64,000 nucleotides of DNA. It comes from Paramecium sonneborni. Lineage: Eukaryota; Ciliophora; Oligohymenophorea; Peniculida; Parameciidae. The stretch covers positions 153,321 to 217,320 of the forward strand of contig CAJJDN010000171.1 in the NCBI GenBank assembly GCA_905182985.1, written 5' to 3'. The notes beneath the pieces are model-generated. The model was not told the DNA's origin. It saw only the letters and a list, made by a program, of their open reading frames with translations, and did not search any database. Of the stretch, positions 1 to 13,774 are shown piece after piece. Made by a program: the position numbers and the translations under genes. Position 1 is the first letter of the stretch. Each line of letters starts with the position of its first letter.

Positions 1-109
1 ATTAATAATAAAATGATTTTAGGTTATTAATTAATAAAAATGTTATATTCAAATTATAAGGCGAGTTATAATGCTGATATAAAAATTTATACAATATGAA
101 AAGTATGAT

Positions 110-2555
110 TCAAATCAAACATTTTAAATTATTCACAAATTCTAATTTCGACAATTTCAATCTTACATCTAAACGAAAGAATAATTTCTTCAAAATTGCT
201 TCCTACTTCCTTAAATTCAATTTAGGTATCTATATATGATTATTAACAATTATGCTTGATTTTTTACTCAAACTGTTATTTCGCAAAACATTTACTTATG
301 ATGAACATTAAACTTTCTTAAGCCCTTTAATTTAATCAATTTTTTTAAATTATTAAGTGATTGATTAATCAAAAAGTGTTTTGGCACTTTTTAAATCCAA
401 TTATGATTCTTAATCTTATAAAGTATTCAATTACTTAAAGTTATGAGAATCAAATTAAAATTAAGAATTCTAACTTGATGAATTTAATGATTGTTAAGTA
501 TTTAATTTTAATGATATATTTGACTTCAAGACTTTTTAAGGCATCTTAAAAGACTCTTATTATGAAGATTCAGTAATAAGTGATGATCTTCTATTTTTAA
601 GTGGAGTAATTTTACTTTCTGGACGACTAAGTGCTAATCCTACTTAAATAGGAGGAGATATCATTCTTATACTTGATTTTTATTTAATATGATCAGTACT
701 AATAGATTTAGTAGTTTCAGTATTTTCTTTTTATTTATTTATCATATTCACCAATGTTTCTAAATCTTATTTAGCTTATTCAATATTTCTTTTTGCAGAA
801 CTTCTATCAGTTAGAAGAGGATCTCTAAATGTTTCCTTAATTGGAGATCGATTACTTAATTAAAGAACTTAATCTTTTTTATTTGATAATCTATTTGTAG
901 TTTTTGGATCCTATTCATTTTCATATGATTATATAGTATCCAAAGTATTTCTTTTATATTTATTAGATTTGTCAAATGGTTATAATTGTAAAGGAAAATC
1001 TTTTTTATTGGAATCATTATCCAACATATCAACAAAACTATCTTATTATTAAATAAATCCACTATTATTTTGAAAATCAATACCAGATTATGCTGACATA
1101 CTATCTTATCTTTTATTTGATCTTGAAGTCGGATTGTTTTACTTAGACTTCTTTTTATTAATAGTGTCATTGTTAGTAAATTGATTATCATTTTAAAAGG
1201 TTGGTAAAGAATCTTATAAATCCTATTTATTTTAAATTAATAATAATTAATCTATTGGTTTTTCTGGTTTATTAACATGAATTTTATTAAGTAAATGATC
1301 TAATTTTATTGGAGTTGGAATTTTAGGTAAATCCTCACATACTATTTAATGTAATTAAATAAAACTCTTTTATCTATTGTGATCTTATTTATCATTTTCA
1401 ACTTAAGGTAATGATGGTTTTTCAAAATTTAAGCTTTCTCTTATTGTTGCTAATTTCTATGCTAAAGTAAGTGTTATTCCTTCATTTTTTTAAGATTCTA
1501 ATTGAGGTTAATTATCAATAGTAGTAGAACTTCTTGTATCTAAGACTCTCTTTTTCGAATCCCAATCCTCAAATAATGATTACTTCATGCTTATTACACT
1601 ACTTTTATTGTGAATTTGGTGTATGGTCTTCTCAGTTATATTGAGACTTGTATCAAGAATCTTATTTTCTTATATATGTGCAAATGAAAAGAGAGAGTAT
1701 TCTGATTAAAGTATAGATATTTATGAAAAATGTCTTAGTTTATATTTAAATTCAATATCATTGCAATAATGCATTTTCTGAAAGATCAACTAATTGGTAA
1801 AGAATTGATGTGATTCAATTTCTTAAATAGAGTATTGTAAAATAGTATTATTATTTTGTAGAGCAAATATGTATTTATCAGTGGAAAAGATATCTTGGAT
1901 ATCTTTAATTTTAATTCTTATCATTTTTTGATTGAATAAATAGAATTCTCCATTTTCAGTTATGGTAACTCCACCAAGAGAAAATAGTATAGACTTTTTA
2001 AAATAAGTATTCAATTTCAATCCATTTAATTATGGTATAGAAAGAGTTTAACCATTTACCACATTAAATATCTTACCTCCAATCGTAATGAGAATGATTC
2101 TATCTTAATAAGAGGAAATGTGTTTGCAATGACTATAGATCTATTTATTAGATTTCCAAAAGAATCCTCTATGAGATTGATCTATTGCAGCAATTGGAGA
2201 AATCCATTTATAATGATATCCTGTTTTGAGTAGACGTGGTGGCTATTCTATTTAATAAATATCTCCATTTTCTAAACATGTTATTAAAGAGATCTTACAT
2301 AATAATGAGTATACTAGTTTGCCATCTGTACAAATCATTGAAACTTCTGCTTACACAATAACACTATCTGAATAATTGTTCTCAACTATACTTACTTTAC
2401 GAAGTAGTGAATTCTCTAACTTATACTAAAGCAATACCTAAATAGTATATGAATTTGCCTATTCGTAAAGCCTGCGTAAATTGAAATTGTAGATTATGTA
2501 AATTCTAACTTCATTATCTATACAATACCTCGATGTCTTCAAAAATAACAGACAT
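110..2555 (-). CDS. RCC1-like repeat protein with long Q/S-rich tail
   Basis: Read with TGA as the only stop, this frame stays open from an ATG at 2555 to TGA at 110-112, giving about 799 aa after removing two short introns near the 5' end (about 24 and 22 nt). The first ~250 residues alternate beta-strand-like and Gly-rich turns, for example CLENGDIYQIEQPP and SLGGVTITENGEFYLF, which resembles RCC1-type propeller blades, although the repeats are weak. The remaining two thirds are Q/N/S/K-rich and look disordered. It follows the membrane-protein gene ending at 2582 by only 26 bp. The RCC1 call is a resemblance by eye; the gene itself is well supported by the long open frame. Confidence 0.65.
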
Positions 2556-2581
2556 ATTAATTCGTTAATATATATTAATAA

Positions 2582-4639
2582 TCATTAGTATTGTTGATTT
2601 ATATTCACAGATGGACGCATACTTAATGGCATTTAAGCTGCCGTATCACCTCCTACTGACATTATATCTAATACACACATCTCAGGAATCTAATCATCTT
2701 CAGGAAACTTTAATAATTTTGAGGCTTTAAAGATAGCCTTTACCTAATCTCCTAAAAATGATTTCAATTTTCTATTAATTTTATAATAATAACGATTTGA
2801 TTTTCTATTCTTGGCAGCTATTGCCTTATATGAATTAAACACATTTTCAATACTAAGATGTTCTTTTGTTAAGAAAGAGTTTTTTAATTGTTTTTTAATA
2901 TTCTCTGCCACTTCAATTAATGTCATTTGCTTAAGAGATTATTGTTTAGAATAATGCAAGAAATCTGTTTCTTTGTCTTTTTCATTAATTGCAATAACTG
3001 GTTTTGGAGAATAATTAAAAAGTATTAATTGATCTCTATCTAAAAGTATCTTTTTAAGTTTTTCTAATTAATGAATTCTATTTAAGATAGAAAAAACATC
3101 TAATTCTTGTCTAACTGAAGTCAAGGCCTTTTATAAAATATATAATTAGGGTTCTTATTTAGGATTTGATTTACGACAGAATAGTTTATAGAAGAAATAT
3201 TTAAGATTAAGTTAGATAGTTTTTTTCATCAATATAGTTTATTAGAAAGTTGCAAGCAGAAAATGTTTTCTACTTTTAAACTAATATTTATCCATAAATT
3301 ATTTTTATTCTTCTACAACTTTTAAGACTCTTTCTTTGTATTAAGGATCTTCTTCCATAGAATCTTATTCAGGTTATTTAGTAAGATCAGGGTTATCTTA
3401 TAATTTCCTTTTTTTCTTAAGAGGTTGAGCAGATTCTTGCTAAAGTTAAACACTAAAATGCAGAGGATCAACTAATCCTGAACCTTTAGTACCTTAATCA
3501 TGATCAATATTAAAATCATAATCATAAAGACGATTGGAAATATCCAAATAAACTAATTAGTTGTGATTATTTACATTATGCTCTATTATAATAAGTTATT
3601 ATTACTCCTATAATAGAAATCACTGACTGTGATAAACCTCCAATTTTAGATAATAAATCAGTAACTGTTTAATATTCACGATTATAATTAGTTGAGAAAT
3701 TACTACGCATAAATACTATACGAGACCAGACTGCAGTATTCTTGCCTTCATAAATTTATTTGAATGAATTGGTGGAAAAGATACTCCATTTCTATTCATC
3801 TAGTAATCCTCTAAGATTATTGGGAACTCTACTCTATTTTAATTTGTCCCTGATAATCTTTGGTGATATGCTTATGAAATTGGTAATCAATCCTTTACAG
3901 ATCTCCTGGTTGGAAGTATAAACTCATGGAATTATCTAAGTAATCTTCTGCTACAAATTCATTATTGAATGGATTTATAAACTAATTTCTTAATATACAA
4001 TACTGTATTTTTAGTAATCATTTACAACTTATAACTATCTTTTTACATTCTTTTCTGACAATCATTTCCCCATGAACTTTTCTATTTGCATTCACTAATC
4101 TCAATCACTAGATTCGAAAATTCAGGAGCTTTCATTTAGCCATTTCAAAACTTACAAAATTGTGTTCCTTATAACTCTATTTAAAATTCAGATTTTGGAC
4201 ACAACCAAGTATCTACTTCATTTGCTTCCAAAAAATCTAACACTTGACTTGAGTTTAAAACATTTATGAATTGTTTGAATGTACATTGTTGCAACTCTAA
4301 TTAAACTTCATTATTATTTTAGTATTATTTAACTTCGATATCAAATTGCGGCTACTCGTAGAAACTTTCCTATTCTACTCGTATTGCGAAAATGAAATTC
4401 TCATTATTGAGCACAAGCACATCAGGATCATAATCGAATTTTGTCTAATAACCGCTATTTCATAATACTACTTCTTATGTTATTTAGATTCCTCTCGATA
4501 TTGTATATCCTATTATCTCATTCACACTGTAACCAAACAATAAAAAGACTATAAACAAAGAAACCAATCCCCCCAAAAAAGTCTGGTATTTAGATCTCAA
4601 ATCAAGATTCAGATTTATTGGTTATCCAAATATGTCCAT
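2582..4639 (-). CDS. Two-TM membrane protein of a ciliate family
   Basis: Starts MDIFGQPINLNLDLRSKY, immediately followed by a hydrophobic segment (about residues 22-42), and ends at TGA 2582-2584; about 644 aa after five introns of 22-28 nt. A second hydrophobic stretch around LLSKIGGLSQSVISIIGVII precedes a cytosolic-looking C-terminus containing HQLEKLKKILLDRDQLILF. The short N-terminal tail, TM, large Cys-containing extracytosolic region, second TM and charged tail match a large uncharacterised membrane protein family I associate with Paramecium and Tetrahymena; its function is not known to me. One intron (4445-4468, 24 nt) is a multiple of three and carries an in-frame TGA. Confidence 0.7.
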
Positions 4640-4802
4640 CTTCCTTATCACTAAATAATTCTCATTCAATATTCTTACTTCTACTTAAACTTAGCATACA
4701 ATATTAAATGTTTATTTAATTAATAATATTACATTATACAAATAACTACCTATATTCAATTACCTAATTTTTATCATTATATATTAGATTAATTTAAATA
4801 AT

Positions 4803-6501
4803 ATGAGCACCTACAATCGATATTATTGCACATCCTGTTATAGCGTTTGGGATGAAAATTAATGCATTCCAAAAATTCTAGATTGTGGACATTCCTTTTG
4901 TTTGAAATGTCTCAAACGTCTTTTCTAGAATGAACAAATAATCTGTCCTGAAGACATGTAAATAATATTGTCAGTATTGAAAGGAAATGCATAAAGATAA
5001 ACTCTCTGAATTAATTACGTACAAATGAAGAATTATTACATCCTCAACCCTAACGTTCGGATAGAATATTACCTTCGACTCATTCTTCACAATAAGACAT
5101 TTCAGTGACTAAATCAGAGACTGTTACTCAATCAACTACTCGCTTATTTATTAATGTTCCTGACTATTCTGTTTCCATTCGTAAACCTCATATGATTTAC
5201 CAAAAGGAAAAAATTCCATGGACTAGAGAACAATTATAATAATGTCTATAATAATTATAAGATTCTCAGCAACAATTTGAATTAAACTAGTAAACTAATT
5301 TTAATGAGGCATATAGAATGATAACTCAATAGAAACGTTATTTAATTGAACAAATTCAATAGAAGTTTTCAGATTTTCAAATAAAACTTAGAAATATAGA
5401 AAGTCAAATTTTATATGAATTAAATATAGTAGCATTAAAATTAGAAGATGATATTCGTTAAACTAATATTTCTGTAGATAAAAAGGCTATAGTTTAAATC
5501 CTATCTATAAAAGAAAGGTATCTTATTCCTTTATATGTAGTAAGAATTGAGTAATTGTTGCTACTCTCTAATGAGAAATTAAACAATCAAGTAGATTTGG
5601 TGAACTCCTTAACATAATAAACAGAATAAATTATAAATAATCTAGTCAAATAAGAATTCCAGTTTGTGTAAGATATAATAACTAAGGAAATGTAAATTAA
5701 ATTTGATCTAACTGTTTATGATTACTTGCCTTAATTTTGTACTATTAAGAAATATGAGAATTTATAAAGAAATCAATCATAAAATAGAAGTAAGACTAGA
5801 GTAAGGACTCTTAATGATTCACACTCTAATAATCATACAAATAAATCTAATTAATCATTATCTTTTAGTAATAGTAGTCCAAAACCTAGAGGACATGATA
5901 ATTCTATATCATAACCATTTTAATATTCTAAAAATGCACATCATTTGGAAGAACCTTCATATTAGAGAATGAATCCAAGAGAATTAACATTTGGAGGTCA
6001 ATTATAATAACATGAATTTAGAAGATCTCATGATTCTAAAAATTCAAGGACTCTTTCGTCAACCAAACTTTATGAAGCTACAGGTATTGATCGTATTGAA
6101 GATCTTTTATTAAAAGGATTACCTATTGAGAAATTAGATTTAACAAATTAAAGTATCTTAAATTCATTTATTTAGATTTAAATGATTCTGATATCCAAGA
6201 ACTTATTAAACTTATCCAGTAATCTACTTCATAAATTGAAATACTTAAATTAGGTAAAAATAGAATCACTGATATTGGATTTGATAAATTACTTACTCTT
6301 CTACTTAAAAGGAGTGATATTCATACTCTCAATTTAACTAATAATGAATGTACAGAAAAATCTATTGATATGATTGAAAGAAGAATTTAAAAATTACAAG
6401 GAAAGACTATCTATCTTTCTAATTGTAAACTTAATAACTTAAATCAATTAAAAAAAAAATAAACTTTATTTCAAAATAAAAGTGTTACTCTGTTTCTGTG
6501 A
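4803..6501 (+). CDS. RING-finger protein with C-terminal leucine-rich repeats
   Basis: ATG at 4803 begins MSTYNRYYCTSC, followed by a C3HC4-type RING pattern: CTSC, CGHSFCLKC, CPED, all within the first ~55 residues, typical of E3 ubiquitin ligases. Two introns (26 and 23 nt) fit, giving 549 aa. The centre is a Q-rich coiled coil (about residues 120-280), then a Ser/Asn-rich linker, and the last ~110 residues carry ribonuclease-inhibitor-like LRRs (KLDLTNQ, ILKLGKNRITDIGFDKLL, HTLNLTNNE). A role as a ubiquitin ligase with an LRR substrate-binding tail is inference from the domains. Transcription is divergent from the membrane-protein gene at 4639, with a 163-bp AT-rich spacer. Confidence 0.8.
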
Positions 6502-6568
6502 TTAGTATTATTAAGAAATTAAAAACAATACATATAATTTTTATAATTATCCTATATAAATTAAATTT

Positions 6569-9206
6569 ATGATCAGACAACAATCAATTATCTCAGGAGA
6601 ATACTTAGTCTTTGATACTATTAATCTAATTAAAAAAGGTTAATATAGACAATGCATACAAAAAATTAATAGATTAATCTTTCATCCTTAATAACTTAGA
6701 GGATAACCATAATGTTTGTAATTATAAATTTAGCTCTGTAGAAGACTATTATATTGTTGTAATCAAATTTTAAAGAAGTAAAATATCATCATAATAACAT
6801 TTTTAGATATTTCTAAAAATTTACAGAAAAATCTCATAAAATTCAATCGTTACTTAATCGTACAATTGAATTAAGTCTATTTTATATTGATTACTTAGAA
6901 ATCTATGCTAAAGAAAATAATCAAACTGATACTTCACCAGTTGCATCTCCATCACCTACTATTAAAAAGAAATAACTCTATAAAGAAATCTATACAGAAT
7001 AAATTAGTTTAGCCCTTAAAATGGAAATGTTCTTTTCACAAGAAATTGTGAATAATTATGTTCCAAAATCACATATTTGGTTTCATTCCTAAAGCTAAAA
7101 TTGCTATTTTTTATTAATGGAAACTCTATTCAATACTTATCGCTTTCACAAATATAATAGAACTCCTTATGCTACAATATTTCTTAATTTAATTGATTAG
7201 ATCATAAATAATGTAACAATACATAGTATCAAACAATCATTATTTCAAGGTTAATTACAAACATTAATAGGTAATTCCTATTTTGAATTATGTATATTTT
7301 TACATTTTATTTAGATGAATATAATAAGGCAGATTAATATTACATCAAGTCAATTGAATATACTATGGAAGCTGTTAATACTATCTTGAGTGATATTCAA
7401 AAATTAAAAATCAATATTGATCTTAAAATGATTAAAGAACATTTAGCTAAATTAATCAGTTAGATTTTAATCAATTTTTAATTACAATCCTTTGCTAATT
7501 AATAAATGGAAAAGTAGTAAATGACTTTTAATCTAGTTATAATCGTTGTTTAGAAATTATTTCAATCGCTGTTTATTTCAATAAAATTTTAGAATACTTC
7601 AAAATTTCTTAAGAAGTTTCTTTAAAATTTTAAGCAAGGAGTACAGAAATTAAAGAAAATTATTAGGATCATATTAATGAAATGAATGAAATTTGTAGAT
7701 TACTTTCTAATTTATTTCAAATATCTTTAAAAGAAAAGTTAAAAAATAATAAATCTTCTATAAATCTTTAATAATTAAATTAAGTTTAATAATATGAACA
7801 CAAAATCTTTGAAAAATATTAATATGCACAAAATAATCAAACTTTTTTAATTAAAAATCGAGAAGTTCCCCGATAATTTACTTTACATAATATATAAAAG
7901 CAATAATAATAATAAACTTAATATTTTATGAAAAATTAATAATCAATAAAAATTAATAAACTAAAACAGAACAATTCTTAACATTCAATAGAATAACCTT
8001 CTACTAATTATAATGATAGTTAATTGTAATTATCTAATAATAAAAATGATTAAAGTCATTTAACTTAAATTGAAACTTCACATGCTTCATCAACAAAAAC
8101 ACAATTAATTAAAACTTTAAAATTGAATTCTAATCATAGATAAAGTTTTTTAAGTGAATTGATTTATCTAAGAAATTCAGGATCAAAATCAGATGAAAAA
8201 GATAAATATGTTGAAAATGAAATTGAGAAAAACTTTAGAAAATAGAAAGAACTATTATTTAAAATCAGCAATAAAAGTTATTTTATAATAATATAATTAG
8301 ATGCTTATTAACCATTAGATTAAGTAGTTTAATCGTATATCAATTAAAATCTTGTGAGCTATTAATAATGTTAATCTTTAGATGAAGTTAAATAGAATGC
8401 TAAATAAATATGTTAAGCAGAAGCTGAAATTCATAAAGAAGTACCTATTACCAAAAGTTTATTACAAGCCAGAAAAATGACTTGTCCTTAAGGAGTTGTT
8501 ATTTAAGATAAATAAGCTGAAAATGAATTCAATAAATTACTTGAATTTAATGTTATTGAATATTTTGATTTTGTTTAAACCAATAATAATTTAGCAATGA
8601 CAAATTTAAAAGCTTAATAAGAAAATAAATAAGTTCATATTGCTTAATAAAAGTTATTTTCTGATAATTTTATTCCTAAGAAAAAATTAAGTTTTATTGA
8701 TTAAGAAGAAATTAAATAAATTGAAGAAGCATAATAAATAGCAGAATAAGCAGAAAATCTTTTAAAAAAAACGTATGATAAAAGAAAATCTAGTTAGAAA
8801 TAATCTAGAATATCTCTTTTAAATTTAATGCAAGATAAAACATATAAATCTAAATAAGATACTATAATACCTATGTCTTATGAATAATCTTTAGATTAAG
8901 CTCGTAATTCTATTAAAAAAGTGTTATCTTTAAATGAAAAATAAAAATAAGAATTTGAAATAGAAGATATAGAGTTAAGAGAAGTAAAATTAAATCTTAT
9001 TATTTTATAAGGCTGAATTACCTTACAAATTTAAGAGATCTTTATCTGGAAGTTATAAAAAGAAATAAGAATTTAAGAGTATTTTAATAAAGAAAGAGTT
9101 TGGTCATTTATTTTCATCAACAAAAAATATTAGAGAGAAAGATTTTCGTTAATAAAATAATACAGAAACAAAGATAAGAGGCATCTCTTTAGATAAAATT
9201 AAATGA
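6569..9206 (+). CDS. Large helical, Q-rich hypothetical protein
   Basis: An open ciliate-code frame of 844 aa results after four introns (29, 23, 23 and 28 nt); the total length is an exact multiple of three and the TGA lies at 9204-9206. I recognise no domain. The first ~350 residues are amphipathic helical (for example YNKADQYYIKSIEYTMEAV) and could form TPR-like repeats. The rest is rich in Q, N, K and S with coiled-coil-like stretches and a basic C-terminus. It follows the RING/LRR gene by 67 bp in the same orientation, with no evidence of functional coupling. Much of the glutamine is encoded by TAA and TAG. Confidence 0.7.
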
Positions 9207-9277
9207 TAATTTTGTTTAATATTTATTTATCTAATTAAAAATTAAATGATTTTGATTTTTCATAAAGTTGATTTAAT

Positions 9278-10165
9278 TCAAAAATTGAGTTTACGATTTA
9301 AATTTGATTAAAAATCTGATGTATCTTATTATTTAGGGAATGTATTTGAACTACAATTTAAGCATCCATCACATTTACAATTATCTGAACATTCAATCCC
9401 CATTTAATAACATTCACAATATTTTTTTTAACATCCACTTTTTCTACAATTACATCCCTAAAATAAGAAATTAATATATTTTACTTTAGAATGTGTTAAT
9501 TTTTATTCAATTTCCTAAACTTTTTAATTGAATGCTTAAGGATTTCTTTCAATCATTTTTTGAATAAAAGAGTTTCGTTCATTCATATTGGAACTATTAT
9601 TAAAACATCCACAACAATTGCATTTTGAAGAACATAATTTACCTGCAGCAAAACAATCACAATATAATTTCAAACATTTACTTTTCTTACAATTACATGG
9701 CTTGCTTTCTTAATTCCTATTATAAAATATTGAATCAAATAAAATTTAATAAGGTTTTAATATTTCGAATATATGATATTTAAATTTAAATTATAATATA
9801 GTGTATGATTTTCTATATGAATGGAATAAGTTAAACATACCATTTATTTAAGTTGTGAGTATTAGATTTATCTTAGCTTATTTATATTTAAGAGTCATTT
9901 TGATTTGCAATGTATTATTGGAACTTCTAGAAACATTTTTATTCTGAATTATTGAGTGATATTTCTTTAGTTTTAGGAGTTCTATAATTAAGAAAATGAG
10001 TTCTTACTAAAAATTACTTTTACTAAATATTTTTGGTATTGTCAATTCATTACTTAAGAAAATTTTCTTAATTGGTTGAGTTAAAAAATTTAGATTCTCA
10101 TAAGTTTCTTAATCATTGAAAATTGTATCACAACCAGGATTTATCATTTACAAACGTATAAACAT
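9278..10165 (-). CDS. Tesmin/TSO1-like CXC (LIN54-type) DNA-binding protein
   Basis: The C-terminal half carries the diagnostic paired cysteine-rich CXC modules: [18 protein letters not shown] ... [10 protein letters not shown], a hinge of about 40 residues, then [17 protein letters not shown] ... [10 protein letters not shown]. In LIN54 and plant TSO1 proteins these bind CHR-type promoter elements in cell-cycle regulatory (DREAM/MuvB) complexes. A 27-nt intron lies in the hinge. TGA is at 9278-9280. The ATG at 10165 (or 10146 in frame) is a reasonable start, but one exon join around 9820 (intron beginning gtatgtttaac) could not be closed cleanly, so the N-terminal ~100 residues are provisional. 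Nuclear location and transcriptional role are inferred from the family. Confidence 0.8.
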
Positions 10166-10235
10166 TTTAAAAATTAAATCGAAAATCGAAACATAAATTA
10201 AATAAAAATGTTAGTTAGTATTCATATTGAGAGGT

Positions 10236-10970
10236 TCAATCAATTTATTTTTATAAATTGAGAATCTTTTCATAGAGTTAGTTGTGTTTCATATCAGCTA
10301 ATTTTGCATGTTCTCTCTAGATATTTGATAAAGTATTAATTCGACCAAATTTTTCTTCAAAATCATCTAATTAATTGTTAATCTAATTTTTTTAAGGCAG
10401 AAATTACATGAATAAATTATCATGTTTTATCTATTATAATTAATTATATTTTACATCTTTGCATTTTATATTTTTTAAAGCAGCTTTAAAATCAAATCCT
10501 TTATCATATATTTAATTCTTCTTCCCTTCATGTAATATTTTCTAAGACAAAGCTTCTTATACTTTTATACAAAAACAATATAATTGTTTTACATATTCAT
10601 ATTCAATTTATAGTTTGTAATATGATTTAGCTTCATTCAATAATTATTCATAAGCTAAATTATATTGTTTTTCAAATAATTGTTAAATTATTTAAAAATC
10701 TTATTAATGAAAATTCTGATTCAAAAGTATCTTTTCAATTTGATGATATAATTCTTAACAATCTTTTGGTTATTTTATTATAAATTTAACACTAACATTT
10801 GTTACAATATCAACCAATTCAGACTAAAATAATAATATATAAAATAATTAAAATTGAAGAGTAAGTTATCTAAACTTTTGGCATTCAACATCCTCAAATA
10901 ATAATTTCTCCAAACTTTGAGGAATAAAAGGCTTCAAAGTTTTGAGTAAATACTTAGGAGCCTTAAACAT
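10236..10970 (-). CDS. Hypothetical helical/coiled-coil protein
   Basis: Intronless frame of 244 aa from ATG 10970 to TGA 10236-10238. It begins MFKAPKYLLKTLKPFIPQSLEKLL and is predicted largely alpha-helical with heptad-like spacing, ending in a coiled coil (NQLDDFEEKFGRINTLSNIQ). I recognise no family. It sits between the CXC-protein gene and another small gene on the same strand with 70-155 bp spacers. The length and all-helical character would fit a subunit of a small coiled-coil complex, but that is speculation. Confidence 0.6.
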
Positions 10971-11125
10971 TTATTCTAATCCCTAAGTTATAAAAACGTC
11001 TTACATTAATGTTCAATGGCAAATTGGTTAAATTAATAGTTAAATTCATGAATCCAACAAATTATTTAACATTCTTAAGTAGGTTTTCTAAAGCATTTTA
11101 TTTTCGATATATTTAAATCATATAA

Positions 11126-11791
11126 TCAAATGCCAGTATTTATTTGAAACTATATTATTTATATTCTGTTTATCTAATTTATAAAGCAAACATACTTTTT
11201 GTCTTTCAATTCTTTTTAGCTTTCTCTTCTAAAAGAGGATTAGGTTGTGTATTTTAGACCTTTTTCTAATGAAAGTTCAGAATTTTAAGTTTAAGTATGT
11301 AATTATAATTGAGATCTAGTGAATTTGGATCTTATGACTCTTTCTTCTTTCTTTTAATCTTAAGAGAAGAGAGCTTAAAGGAATTATTAATCTTGATAGA
11401 AACTATTCATATGTGAATGAGTTTTATGATTTTTTATAGGGATATTTTCACAAGATGTATGTATTTTTTTAAATGGTACTTTAATTCCTTTCATTTGAGA
11501 AGATAATAAGCCTCCTGAACATTCTTGTTAATGAGAATCTTTTTACAAAAGATAGGTTCTTTTTTTATGAAGTTTCTCAATGCCAATTTAATCTGAATTG
11601 TATTCGGTAATGTTTTTTAAACCATTTATTTAAGATCTTAAGTTAGGCTAGGATGAATTCTTTATTATTTGTTTAATAATTTTCCTTTTTTCACTTTGAG
11701 ATCCTATACTATTGTTGGTTTATACAACAAATTAATATTCTTTGCTTTTTTCAATTATGTCTTCACCATAATAAAATTTTTATGCATTCAT
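11126..11791 (-). CDS. Small basic low-complexity hypothetical protein
   Basis: Frame of 221 aa without introns, from MNAQKFYYGEDIIEKSKEYQ to a TGA at 11126-11128. It is rich in K, S, Q and H, with no hydrophobic segment and no recognisable domain, and looks disordered. Its stop is 155 bp from the start of the 10236-10970 gene, and its start is 29 bp from the stop of the RRM-protein gene, so it occupies a complete gene slot in the array. Function unknown. Confidence 0.5.
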
Positions 11792-11820
11792 ATTTATTAT
11801 TAAAATATATATGTTAAATA

Positions 11821-13774
11821 TCAATCACTATTATTCAGAACTTTCTAAAATTCTTTTTCATCTTCTAAAAAGCAAATCAAATCTTAAATTTTATTATTAA
11901 ATTTCTTCATTATTTATTTTGTTATTTTACTAGCTTCATTATCAGCTATTTATTTTTCTTTAATTATTTATTCTTTAACAAGAAACTTGATGATATTAAT
12001 TTTTTAATCATCTTTTAAAGAATAAAATACTTCAAAATTATTCATAATAGAATCTAAATTCTAATATTGCTTTATAATTTCCGAATGCAAATCTAAAATT
12101 ATGTTATTCTCAGCTTCTTCTATTTCTAAAGTAAATTTTATAGGATTTTTATAGAGTTCAAATATCTATTCAAATTTCTGATGTTTATTTATTATTAAAC
12201 CTAATATTTAAATATATTATTATACATGATATTCTTTTTTAATCTACCAAATTTAAATGAGATTAATTAGCTACAATTTAATAAATTAGTTGTTATACTA
12301 TATACTTTTAATCAAGTAAGCTAAGTTATTAAAATTACTCCTATTCTTCTATTACTTAATCAAAGCTTTTAAAATATTCTTTAGCTTTCAATTCTAATGT
12401 TTTCTTCACTGTTTTTTAAATCTCTTTTTTTTTTATAAATTCCTCATATAATTCAGTTAATATCTTTTCGTATTCAAAATGTTTATAATTAAGCTTTTAA
12501 ATTTTTATTAAAGAATCTGAAATATTAAATTTAGTTTAATTATATTCTATCTATTTATTTTCATATTCCTATAATATTAATTAAGCATCAAATGATGTTA
12601 GAGCTAAAACAAAACATACTTGAGTCTTATCCTTAAATTTATCTTATTAATTATTTTTTAATATTACTGACTTTATCAAACCAAATTAAAGGAAATATTC
12701 TTTCATTTATTCAATTGTAACTGATTATTTTAAATTAGAAATTACTAATATTCTATCATCATAATAATTTTAATTATTAAAATGATATCTACAATTAAAA
12801 GAAGAAAAATTTCCTCTAAAATAATCTTGAAATTACCTTTATTTAAATTATTCACTTGGCTAATTATTTAATTTTTAAAATTGTTAATATATTTAAGATA
12901 CTGATGAATCTACAGTATAATTTTGAAAAGTTTAAGGAATTAGATCAGAATCTTATTAAAAACAAGGATGTCCATGAATTTAATCTGCTAATTTCATAAA
13001 TTTAATGGTATCACTTAATGTTGGAAGTATTAAAATTAGAAAAAGTTCATCCTTTTTCATTTTTACAAAACAATTTTTCAATTGCAATTTTCTAGTATTA
13101 AAATATTCAACTATCATTAATTCCCAAGATAACTCAATAAATCTTTAAATTCCAACAATATTTAATTCTGCTTGATTCAACTTTCTACAAAAACCTTAAA
13201 CCATAATTTAGATTGAAGCTCTCGGTTAAGTTTTATCTTTAAAAGGTTAAATAATGAGAATTTTTCCATTTACTTTTAATGGCTATCTCAAGTAAATTTC
13301 CATTAATTCTTATGTAGTTTAGAAATTCTTATATTCTACAAAACCAGAACTAATTTTAATACACTTATATACTATTATGGTTTTTAGTTCAAATAATTTA
13401 ATTTCTTTATTTTACAATTGAAGACAGGTCCAAATTATTCAAAAAATATAGACAATTATTCTTAAGTGATATCCGATGGAATGTTATTTACAAATAAATA
13501 AACAGTTTTAAATTCATCATTATTTTGATCATCATGAAGTGAAACTTTTAGGATGTTATTATTTATTTTAAATTCTTTCTATTCAATATATATTTAACGA
13601 ACTGATATTTCATCTGCAAATTCAATTATAGCACTTTCTGATTCATAATATTCCTTGTTTATTTTCATTTCTATTAATTTCCCATATACTCGAAATATTT
13701 CAAAAAGCATTTCTTCATTAACATTCTTTTATATATTAACGACTTACTTATGGGAGGCCAGTTATTGATATCAT
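11821..13774 (-). CDS. Multi-RRM RNA-binding protein (PABP-like layout)
   Basis: Three introns (22, 23, 25 nt) give a 627-aa protein. RRM1 begins at residue 1: MISITGLPQNVNEEMLFEIF (RNP2-like ISITGLP). RRM2 follows: TVYLFVNNIPSDITQEQLSI ... FEQFGPVFNCKI with the RNP1-like SGFVEYKNF. A third RRM-like unit is RILVISNLKQSVTIEQMKEY ... FGLIKSVIL. The C-terminal ~200 residues are a Glu/Lys-rich coiled coil. Tandem RRMs with this spacing resemble poly(A)-binding proteins, but the MLLE domain expected in cytoplasmic PABPs was not seen, so I call only an RNA-binding protein. The start is fixed by RRM1 beginning at the first ATG. Confidence 0.8.

Noticed and set aside
97..692. Plus-strand open frames at the left edge (e.g. 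DEFNDCQVFNFNDIFDF)
   Set aside because: They are the antisense of the continuous ~800-residue minus-strand frame of the RCC1-like gene; several plus frames look open by chance because TAA/TAG are not stops, but none has a start or consistent splicing.
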